Assembly (NCBI GenBank): GCA_964405075.1 | Contig: CAYOMP010000178.1 | Span: 1 to 5,520, forward strand | Source of the DNA: CAYOMP01 sp964405075 | GTDB taxonomy: Bacteria; Bacillota; Clostridia; Lachnospirales; Lachnospiraceae | Direction: 5' to 3' | DNA length: 5,520 bases | Shown: positions 1 to 5,287 of the stretch, piece by piece | Position numbering within the stretch: the first letter of the stretch is position 1 | Layout of the letters: each line of letters starts with the position of its first letter | Program-made: the position numbers and the translations under genes | Notes under the pieces: model-generated | The model's database searches: none | Told to the model about the DNA's origin: nothing | Seen by the model: only the letters and a program-made list of their open reading frames with translations

Positions 1-1603
1 TTATTGCTGCGTCTTCTAATTCTGTTTCTGAATCATTCTTAATATACCCACTTAATTCATCTTCAAAGAGATTAGCCTTTACGACTATATTTTTAGTAGA
101 TGTTGAATTAATTCTTTCTGCTACAAAGTAATTTTTTTCAAAGGCTAATTCTTTGTTAATAGATAGTTCATTCTCATTTTCTTTATAATTTAGTGTTACT
201 TTAGCTTCTTTGCTTACTTCTCCTTCTTTTTGCTCATATTCGTATATTGGCTTATCCAAATATTTATACGAATAGTCCTTATCCAAATATATTGAATAGC
301 TATTATTGTATGGAGCCTGTACAGCAAAATAAGAAGTATCTATTGTATCGTTTCCTAATGTCTTAATATTAAAGTATGTAATAAATGGTGATATATATCT
401 GCTGTTATAGCTTATTAAATACATAGTTAATGTAACTACTAAAGCTAAAGCAATTTGATACACATACATTTTTTTTCGATTTTTATTGTTCTTAAGAATA
501 AGAAATAATACAGGACCTGCAATTACTAAATAAAAAATAATAATCAATAAATAGAGCCTGTAGTACGTCTTTTTTTGAATAACTGTAGAGTCAATTGTAG
601 ATTTTACATTCCAATAATTGTTATGAGAACTATATTGACGATACATATCATTGTATTTAAGTTGTTCAATACCTAATATTTCTACAATTAGATTCTTAAC
701 ATAATCTGTACTTGAATATTCATTGTTCCTGTCAGATATGTTATACAAATTTTCCTTTGTTATTCCAATATATCCATCACAATAAGAATATATTACGTCA
801 AAAACATTCGAATCATCAGTATCTTCATTGCTCAAAATATCAACATTTTTTTCATTTAATATTAGTTCCAGAAAATCTTCATACTGCTGATTATCAAATG
901 TTCGACCTAATATTAATGCCCCACCATTTTTAATCCATTTTTTTAGTACATCTATTTGTTGTGAGCTGAATTCGGAAGTATCCACGTCATTTAGTACTAT
1001 GATTTCAAATAAATCATAAGCATTCTCTTCAATTGCTATATTTTCAACAGGAATACTTACTGCATTGGTCGTGAAATCTGCATAATCATATAATGAAATT
1101 TGGTTAAAATACTGCAAACGTGTGTCATCGCTGCTGATAAGTCCTATATTAAAATCATTTGAATAGGTAGCAGCATGTATTTGTACTCTTTCAGTTGCTA
1201 CTAACATATTAGCCTCATATAATTCAATAAGAATATCATTCTTTTCGAACATCATAGGAATTGTCATTTCTGAGTATGATATTCCAGAATTAATTGATAT
1301 ACTTTTAGTGAATTTCAAGCTTTTTTCATCAATACCTTTTTCAAAATATCCGCTTCGAGAGTCATCACTAAACAATGTTGAAATTGTTACATTTAATTTA
1401 CCCTCAAACGCATCCCCTGCATTAGTTATTTGAGTTTTGAGTGGTACATAGCTGCCTAATTCTACTAAATCATCATAACCACAAGTAGAATTTAATTGAA
1501 TGATATCATTTTTTGCATTTGCCCTGCTCATATATGCTGTTGGAATAAGTATTGATAACAAAAGTGCAAATATTAACACTTTTACCATTTTTCTAATTTT
1601 CAT
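1..1603 (-). CDS. Exported membrane-anchored protein with GATase1-like segment, C-terminus beyond left edge (partial)
   Basis: Translating the minus strand from the ATG at 1601-1603 gives 534 codons with no stop before the window edge, so the C-terminus is missing. The start follows a good Shine-Dalgarno (AGAGGA at 1612-1617). Residues 1-30 are a classical signal peptide: a Lys/Arg-rich n-region, a hydrophobic core at 9-20, and an AXA-type site SRANA with cleavage after A30. Residues about 31-345 look extracytoplasmic. Within them, 196-235 (YDLFEIIVLND, then LKKWIKNGGALILG) have the strand-turn-helix-GGxLI pattern of GATase1-like Rossmann domains. Two membrane helices follow at about 349-370 (with AGPVLFLIL) and 380-398, joined by a Lys/Arg-rich loop that should be cytoplasmic; the remainder is external again and beta-like. 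This layout recalls uncharacterised Firmicutes envelope proteins encoded beside ABC transporters or regulators; the resemblance is from memory. The gene begins 30 bases after the histidine kinase, so it is probably in the same operon. Function unknown; no catalytic triad was identified. Confidence 0.9.
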   Translation of the reverse strand, partial: MKIRKMVKVLIFALLLSILIPTAYMSRANAKNDIIQLNSTCGYDDLVELGSYVPLKTQITNAGDAFEGKLNVTISTLFSDDSRSGYFEKGIDEKSLKFTKSISINSGISYSEMTIPMMFEKNDILIELYEANMLVATERVQIHAATYSNDFNIGLISSDDTRLQYFNQISLYDYADFTTNAVSIPVENIAIEENAYDLFEIIVLNDVDTSEFSSQQIDVLKKWIKNGGALILGRTFDNQQYEDFLELILNEKNVDILSNEDTDDSNVFDVIYSYCDGYIGITKENLYNISDRNNEYSSTDYVKNLIVEILGIEQLKYNDMYRQYSSHNNYWNVKSTIDSTVIQKKTYYRLYLLIIIFYLVIAGPVLFLILKNNKNRKKMYVYQIALALVVTLTMYLISYNSRYISPFITYFNIKTLGNDTIDTSYFAVQAPYNNSYSIYLDKDYSYKYLDKPIYEYEQKEGEVSKEAKVTLNYKENENELSINKELAFEKNYFVAERINSTSTKNIVVKANLFEDELSGYIKNDSETELEDAAI

Positions 1604-1633
1604 AATTGAATTCCTCTATTTTAATCTTTTATC

Positions 1634-2767
1634 TTAAACGCCAAAACGATTTTTTCGTATGTCTAAGGATTTGTATAGTTTCACTGAGAATATAGTTCCC
1701 TTCAAACTACTATAAACCTCTATCGTACCACCATGCATATCAACAATATTTTTTGCAATGGCAAGCCCTAAACCTGTACCTCCTGTATTTTCACTTCGTG
1801 ATTGCTCAACTCTGTAAAATCTTCTAAATATCTTATTAATATCAGCTTTTGGAATAACTTTTCCATAATTAATTACATCAATTCTGATGCCATTATCCTC
1901 CGTCAATTGAGTATAAACACGAATTAATTTGCCATCTTTACCGTATTTTATTGCATTGTTAACCAAATTATCAAATAATCTGGCTATTAAATCTCCATCC
2001 GCTTCAATTTTATACCCATTAACACAAGGATAATATTCATAGTCTAAATCATTATCCATAAAACTAGGATAAAACTCATCCAATAGTTGTTCTAATAGTT
2101 TTATAACATCTATTTCAGATGGCTTTAACACCATTTTACCATGTGAAAGCTTAGCAAAATCAAATAAATCATATATTAATTTTTCTAAACGTTTTGATTT
2201 ATTGTATACAATATCAACATATTTAACTCTCAAATCATAATCTAAATCCGGCTTTTGATTTAATAGCTCTAAATATCCGATAATAGATGTTAAAGGTGTT
2301 CTTAAATCATGTGCTATACTGGTAATCAATTCATTCTTTGTCTTTTCTGACTCACGCTCTCGTTCCATAATAACAATAATCTCTTCTGACATTCTGTTAA
2401 TATTCTCAGCTAACTTAGCTAGTTCATCACTACCTTTTACATCAATCACTGTATTTAGATTTCCTTGCGCAATTTCATTGATTCCTTCGGAAATTACAGT
2501 TATATACTTAATAGTATCTCTTATAAGCATATAAAAACAGCCAACAAATGTAATTATTCCAATTGCTATCAAAAACGCCAGCTTTATTGTAGGATCAAAA
2601 CCATCTCTACTAAACATATAACTTCTATAGCCATTGTTAATCAGAAAATCTGTTATAATTCCAAATACTACTATTAAAAATATTTCAACAAACAATGTTG
2701 CAATTAAACTTAAGAATGTATATAAAATAATTTTTGATTTAAATGATCTAATTATATTATTTTTCAA
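1634..2767 (-). CDS. VanS-like membrane sensor histidine kinase
   Basis: A 377-residue sensor kinase that should autophosphorylate on histidine in the membrane and pass phosphate to the adjacent response regulator. Visible parts in order: TM1 about 13-40, a short external loop of about 20 residues (41-61), TM2 about 62-83, a HAMP linker about 84-140, the dimerisation/phosphoacceptor helix with H153 in IAHDLRTPLTSI, and a catalytic ATP-binding domain with N box (LFDNLVNNAIKYG, 264-276), F box (FRRFYR, 314-319) and G2 box (GGTGLGLAIAK, 329-339). The usual DxGxGI of the G1 box reads NYGKVI (300-305), an N-for-D form I associate with VanS-type kinases. The start is a TTG inside the end of the response-regulator gene. 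No in-frame ATG or GTG lies between the upstream TAG stop and TM1, and GGAG/GTAGG sequences precede it. The 11-base overlap suggests translational coupling. The ligand is not evident; the tiny external loop suggests sensing at or in the membrane or through a partner protein. Confidence 0.95.
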   Translation of the reverse strand: MKNNIIRSFKSKIILYTFLSLIATLFVEIFLIVVFGIITDFLINNGYRSYMFSRDGFDPTIKLAFLIAIGIITFVGCFYMLIRDTIKYITVISEGINEIAQGNLNTVIDVKGSDELAKLAENINRMSEEIIVIMERERESEKTKNELITSIAHDLRTPLTSIIGYLELLNQKPDLDYDLRVKYVDIVYNKSKRLEKLIYDLFDFAKLSHGKMVLKPSEIDVIKLLEQLLDEFYPSFMDNDLDYEYYPCVNGYKIEADGDLIARLFDNLVNNAIKYGKDGKLIRVYTQLTEDNGIRIDVINYGKVIPKADINKIFRRFYRVEQSRSENTGGTGLGLAIAKNIVDMHGGTIEVYSSLKGTIFSVKLYKSLDIRKNRFGV

Positions 2768-3461
2768 TTTTGTAGCCTACTCCCCAAACTGTAGTAATGA
2801 TTTTCTTGTTTCTGGCATCTTCTTTTATCTTTCCTCTAAGTCGTCTAATATGAACCATTACTGTATTATTAGCTTCATAAACTTTCTCATTCCAGACTCT
2901 TTCGAATATTTCGTCTGTACTAAAAACACGTCCCGGATTAGACGCTAACAAATATAATATGTCAAATTCTATAGGTGTTAATTTAATTTCCTCACCATCA
3001 ACAGTAACTACGTGAGTTTCTCTATTAATTTCCAAACCATGTATTGCTATGATTTTTTCCTCTTCAGGTTCGAATAACCTGTTAGAATTAAGTTTCGTAT
3101 ATCGACGTAACTGAGATTTTACCCTGGCAGTAAGTTCCAATGGATTAAAAGGTTTAGTTACATAATCATCTGCACCAGTTCCTAATCCTATAATTTTATC
3201 TAAATCATCTGATTTGGCACTAATCATAATAATAGGAATATTCTTTGTTTCTCGAATCTTGCTGCACATCTCTAATCCATTCATTCCAGGCATCATAATG
3301 TCTAATAATACCAGTTCAATATTTTCCTTATCTAATATCTCAAACCCCTCTTTTGCATTAAATGCTTTGAACACGTTATATCCATCACTTACTAAATATA
3401 TTTCTACTAAATCAGCAATTTCCTTTTCATCATCAACAACTAAAATATTTGTTTCATTCAT
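2757..3461 (-). CDS. VanR-like OmpR/PhoB-family response regulator
   Basis: A 234-residue, full-length OmpR/PhoB-type transcription factor. The receiver domain (about 4-118) has the acidic pair D10/D11, phosphoacceptor D54 in LVLLDIMMPG, switch residue S81 and K103 followed by P104. The C-terminal winged-helix DNA-binding domain (about 135-233) contains LTPIEFDILYLLASNPGRVF, the recognition-helix region NNTVMVHIRRLRGKI (198-212) and the closing TVWGVGYKIEK, which closely resembles VanR. It should be phosphorylated by the overlapping kinase and regulate target promoters, plausibly its own, since candidate repeats lie just upstream. The ATG at 3459-3461 is supported by an AGGGGGA Shine-Dalgarno (about 3473-3479) at suitable spacing. 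It is the first gene of an apparent operon with the kinase and the exported protein. VanR-like describes the subfamily only: no glycopeptide-resistance genes are present in the window. Confidence 0.96.
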   Translation of the reverse strand: MNETNILVVDDEKEIADLVEIYLVSDGYNVFKAFNAKEGFEILDKENIELVLLDIMMPGMNGLEMCSKIRETKNIPIIMISAKSDDLDKIIGLGTGADDYVTKPFNPLELTARVKSQLRRYTKLNSNRLFEPEEEKIIAIHGLEINRETHVVTVDGEEIKLTPIEFDILYLLASNPGRVFSTDEIFERVWNEKVYEANNTVMVHIRRLRGKIKEDARNKKIITTVWGVGYKIEK

Positions 3462-3482
3462 ATTTTTCTTATCCCCCTATTC

Positions 3483-3509
3483 AATCTTAAGACTAGATTA
3501 TTAATCTTA
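3483..3509. promoter_or_regulatory. Candidate operator: direct repeat AATCTTA with internal palindrome
   Basis: AATCTTA occurs at 3483-3489 and again at 3503-3509, exactly 20 bases apart (about two helical turns), as expected of tandem sites for an OmpR-family dimer. A 13-base palindrome, AGATTATTAATCT (3495-3507), overlaps the second copy. It lies 22-48 bases before the response-regulator start codon and downstream of the proposed promoter, so binding there would more likely repress than activate. In AT-rich DNA short repeats arise easily; this is a candidate only. Confidence 0.3.
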
Positions 3510-3530
3510 CGTGCACAAATCTCTAGAACA

Positions 3531-3552
3531 AAGAGTTTGCTTGCAAACTCTT
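3531..3552 (-). repeat. Perfect 10-bp hairpin, possible weak attenuator
   Basis: AAGAGTTTGC (3531-3540) and GCAAACTCTT (3543-3552) are perfect reverse complements separated by two bases, giving in practice a 9-bp stem with a 4-base loop. In the minus-strand transcript the stem is followed by UGUUCU after a UCUU end. That is only a poor U-tract, so termination would be weak if it occurs. It lies about 70 bases before the response-regulator start codon. Confidence 0.5.
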
Positions 3553-3615
3553 CGCGCACGAGTGGGCCTTTATGGCAAACTTCTCATCCGTGAGCTGTGC
3601 ATATTGCACGGAGTG

Positions 3616-3687
3616 CTTTTTATATCATAGGATGACATAATACTTTATTACGTTAATTCGTCAAAATATTTCCTATGATATAAAAAG
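3616..3687. repeat. Perfect 17-bp inverted repeat flanking a promoter
   Basis: The arm CTTTTTATATCATAGGA (3616-3632) and its exact reverse complement TCCTATGATATAAAAAG (3671-3687) are separated by 38 bases. An additional TGAC/GTCA pair lies just inside (3633-3636 and 3660-3663), and outside the arms the match fades. Neither strand has a following T-tract, so this does not look like a terminator. The enclosed 38 bases contain the proposed minus-strand promoter. It may be a double operator, the ends of a tiny mobile-element remnant, or an invertible promoter; the sequence alone does not decide. Confidence 0.85.
3637..3664 (-). promoter_or_regulatory. Candidate sigma-A-type promoter for the response-regulator operon
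   Basis: On the minus strand, a -35 box TTGACG (3659-3664) and a -10 box TATTAT (3637-3642) are separated by 16 bases. The first matches the consensus TTGACA at five of six positions and the second matches TATAAT at five of six. Transcription would begin near 3630, inside the distal arm of the 17-base inverted repeat, so a protein bound to that repeat would cover the promoter. It is the best minus-strand promoter I found between the pyrBI terminator and the response-regulator gene. Confidence 0.5.
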
Positions 3688-3842
3688 TATACTTACATAT
3701 TCTCTACTGGAATTCATACACATCATCTCATAAAATATTTTTATTTCATCTCTACCTATAGTATCATATTTATCAAAGTAAATCTTTAATATTATTTTAC
3801 GATTTTAAAATACTTATTGATTTATTATTCTAACGTAATAAT

Positions 3843-3905
3843 AAAACAAAAAAGAAATATATTTTAAATGGAAATATTTTTTGCCAAATAAAATATATTT
3901 CTTTT
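3843..3905 (-). terminator. Intrinsic terminator of the pyrBI block
   Basis: A perfect 17-base inverted repeat (3850-3866 with 3889-3905; minus-strand arm AAAAGAAATATATTTTA) has a 22-base loop that can pair further through TGG/CCA at 3869-3871 and 3884-3886. In the minus-strand direction it begins 7 bases after the pyrI stop codon and ends in CTTTTTTGTTTT, a T-rich tract. The stem is unusually AT-rich for a terminator, but its length, position and T-tract fit. With A-runs on the other side it might also act weakly on plus-strand transcripts. Confidence 0.75.
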
Positions 3906-3912
3906 ATAATAT

Positions 3913-4347
3913 CTATTTCTTTATTCTGTCGAATTTCTCTTCACAATATTTACATCTGTAAATTTCTTTTTCTTTGTCTGTCAAGACAAAAATGTGCTCT
4001 AACTCTTGTTCGATTGATGTAATACATCTAGGATTTTTACACTTTATTATTCCTTTGATTTCATTAGGTAATGTAAGTTCTTTCTTATCAACTATTTCAG
4101 CATTTTTGATAATATTAACTGTAATATTATGGTCGATAAATCCTAATATTTCAAGATCAAGCATATCAATGCTGCATTCAACCTTTAAAATATCTTTTTT
4201 GCCCATTTTATTACTTCTGGCATTTTTAATTATGGCTACTGTACAATCCAACTTGTCCAATTGAAGATATTTATAGATTTCCATACTCATTCCTGCTTTT
4301 ATATGGTCAAGAACAAAACCTTCGTTAATACTTCCTACATTTAACAT
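3913..4347 (-). CDS. pyrI: Aspartate carbamoyltransferase regulatory subunit
   Basis: A 144-residue PyrI, close to the usual length of about 150. It binds nucleotide effectors and joins PyrB trimers into the allosteric holoenzyme; it has no catalytic activity. The N-terminal allosteric domain begins with VGSINEGFVLDHIKAG (residues 4-19), the family signature in which the conserved His and Lys lie near the nucleotide site. The C-terminal zinc domain has the four expected cysteines: C103 and C108 in KCKNPRC, and C132 and C135 in RCKYC. The start codon overlaps the pyrB stop in ATGTTAA (7-base overlap), preceded by a G-rich GGGGGTAG Shine-Dalgarno, so the two subunits are probably translationally coupled at balanced ratio. 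A terminator hairpin follows the TAG stop. Separate pyrB and pyrI genes are typical of enterobacteria and many clostridia. The base composition here points to the latter. Confidence 0.96.
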   Translation of the reverse strand: MLNVGSINEGFVLDHIKAGMSMEIYKYLQLDKLDCTVAIIKNARSNKMGKKDILKVECSIDMLDLEILGFIDHNITVNIIKNAEIVDKKELTLPNEIKGIIKCKNPRCITSIEQELEHIFVLTDKEKEIYRCKYCEEKFDRIKK

Positions 4348-5261
4348 TCTTCTACCCCCAATAAAATAAGTATAAGTGCCATTCTAGCATACACACCGTA
4401 TTGTACCTGTTTAAAATATGCAGCTCGTGGATCGTCATCAACTTCAACTGATATTTCGTTTACTCTTGGAAGTGGATGAAGAACTAACATATCTTCTCTG
4501 GCATATGACATTTTATTAGCATCTAAAATATATCTATCCTTCAAACGAACATAATCTTCCTCATTAAAAAAACGTTCTCTCTGAACTCTTGTCATATACA
4601 AAATATCAAGCTCTGGCATTACAGATTCCAAATTTTCAACCTCTTTGAACTCGATATTATTCTGTAGCAATACATCCTCACGAATATAATCAGGAATCTT
4701 TAATTCTTCTGGAGAAATCATTACAAATTTAATATTATTATATCTAACAAGAGCACTAATTAATGAATGTACTGTTCTGCCAAATTTCAAATCACCACAC
4801 AAACCAATTGTTAAATTATCTAATCTACCCTTTAAGGAACGTATAGTATGTAAATCAGTAATTGTTTGTGTTGGATGCTGGTGCCCACCGTCTCCGGCAT
4901 TAATAACAGGAATTGAAGACTTCATAGAAGCAACCATAGGAGCTCCTTCTTTTGGATGACGCATAGCACAAATGTCTGCATAGCATGAAATCATCCTGAT
5001 AGTATCTGAAACACTTTCACCCTTTGCTGCTGAACTGGATGCTGCTGATGAAAAACCAATAACATTTCCACCTAAATTCATCATGGCAGCTTCAAAACTT
5101 AAACGTGTTCTAGTACTTGGCTCATAAAAAAGAGTAGCAAGCTTTTTCCCCTGACAGGCATTCTTGTATTTATCTGGATTCTTTTCAATGTCAGTAGCTA
5201 AATCAAGTAATTTATCTAACTCCGCTACCGAAAAATCCAATGGACTCATTAAGTGTCTCAT
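4341..5261 (-). CDS. pyrB: Aspartate carbamoyltransferase catalytic subunit
   Basis: PyrB condenses carbamoyl phosphate with aspartate to carbamoyl aspartate, the committed step of de novo pyrimidine synthesis, as a cytoplasmic trimer; with PyrI it forms the regulated dodecamer. Starting at the ATG 5259-5261 it has 306 residues, near the family norm of about 310. Active-site motifs are all present: STRTR (49-53) for carbamoyl phosphate, K80 in SSAAKGES on the mobile loop borrowed by the neighbouring subunit, R101 in MRHP, HQHPTQ (127-132), GDLKFGRTVHS (156-166), TRVQRER (224-230) for aspartate, and HPLPR (262-266). The frame stays open to a TTG at 5280-5282, seven codons upstream. I reject that start because AGGAGG (5268-5273) lies six bases before the ATG, and MRHLMSPLDFS matches how clostridial PyrB proteins begin. 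It follows a nitroreductase gene closely and overlaps pyrI. Confidence 0.97.
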   Translation of the reverse strand: MRHLMSPLDFSVAELDKLLDLATDIEKNPDKYKNACQGKKLATLFYEPSTRTRLSFEAAMMNLGGNVIGFSSAASSSAAKGESVSDTIRMISCYADICAMRHPKEGAPMVASMKSSIPVINAGDGGHQHPTQTITDLHTIRSLKGRLDNLTIGLCGDLKFGRTVHSLISALVRYNNIKFVMISPEELKIPDYIREDVLLQNNIEFKEVENLESVMPELDILYMTRVQRERFFNEEDYVRLKDRYILDANKMSYAREDMLVLHPLPRVNEISVEVDDDPRAAYFKQVQYGVYARMALILILLGVEEC

Positions 5262-5267
5262 ATTTAT

Positions 5268-5273
5268 CCTCCT
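5268..5273 (-). promoter_or_regulatory. Shine-Dalgarno AGGAGG that fixes the pyrB start
   Basis: A perfect AGGAGG on the minus strand, with the six-base spacer ATAAAT before the ATG at 5259-5261. It would be codons 4-5 of a protein starting at the upstream TTG. Its position therefore argues for the shorter, 306-residue PyrB. Confidence 0.9.
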
Positions 5274-5287
5274 ACTATTCAATTATA

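Larger units (their letters stand above)
3462..3630 (-). promoter_or_regulatory. Predicted structured 5' leader of the response-regulator operon
   Basis: If transcription starts near 3630 from the promoter at 3637-3664, the mRNA has a leader of about 169 bases. Its part at 3511-3616 is about 49% GC (52 of 106 bases by hand count), far above the flanks. It contains a perfect 10-base-pair hairpin (3531-3540 with 3543-3552), enclosed by a 5-base-pair pairing (3510-3514 with 3556-3560). Near the 5' end are three overlapping, mutually exclusive stems: 3606-3609/3613-3616, 3597-3601/3605-3609 and 3588-3592/3607-3611. The segment at 3575-3581 carries a second GCAAACT, so its transcript could compete for pairing in the 10-base-pair hairpin. 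It matches no riboswitch class that I recognise. It could instead be a dispersed intergenic repeat. Confidence 0.4.
3462..3912. other. 450-base intergenic region without a gene
   Basis: No convincing coding sequence is seen on either strand. From right to left it holds the pyrBI terminator hairpin (3843-3905), a very AT-rich stretch with no recognisable element (about 3691-3842), a 17-base inverted repeat enclosing a promoter (3616-3687), a GC-richer segment with many short hairpins (3511-3616), and short repeats immediately before the response-regulator gene (3483-3509). Only very short open frames occur, such as a 5-codon ATG frame beginning near 3587, and none has a clear ribosome binding site. 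Confidence 0.8.

Noticed and set aside
712..933. 73-codon plus-strand frame
   Set aside because: It lies wholly inside the exported-protein gene on the other strand, has no ribosome binding site, and its composition is Ser/His/Leu-rich shadow sequence. The same applies to plus-strand frames at 2465-2677, 2634-2948, 3214-3504 and 3974-4264.
2757..3461. Glycopeptide-resistance cluster
   Set aside because: The response regulator and kinase resemble VanR and VanS, but no vanH, ligase, vanX or vanY gene is visible. VanRS-like pairs without resistance genes are common in clostridia.
3616..3687. 17-bp inverted repeat as a terminator
   Set aside because: The 38-base loop and lack of a following T-tract on either strand argue against termination. 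The pyrBI block already has a better terminator at 3843-3905.
3732..3741. AAAATATTTT palindrome
   Set aside because: A 10-base AT-only palindrome is expected by chance in this composition.
3750..3785. Second possible minus-strand promoter (TATGATACTATAGG region)
   Set aside because: The -10-like sequence is reasonable, but no -35 hexamer of acceptable quality is correctly spaced. The promoter at 3637-3664 is clearly better.
3462..3912. Retron or other ncRNA-based defence locus in the structured intergenic region
   Set aside because: The inverted repeats prompted the idea, but no reverse transcriptase or effector gene is nearby; both flanks are ordinary metabolic or regulatory operons.
5282..5287. 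TATAAT on the minus strand just before pyrB
   Set aside because: A perfect -10 word, but no acceptable -35 box lies 16-18 bases upstream and it overlaps the end of the nitroreductase gene. Transcription from it would leave only about 14 bases of leader. Treated as chance in AT-rich DNA.
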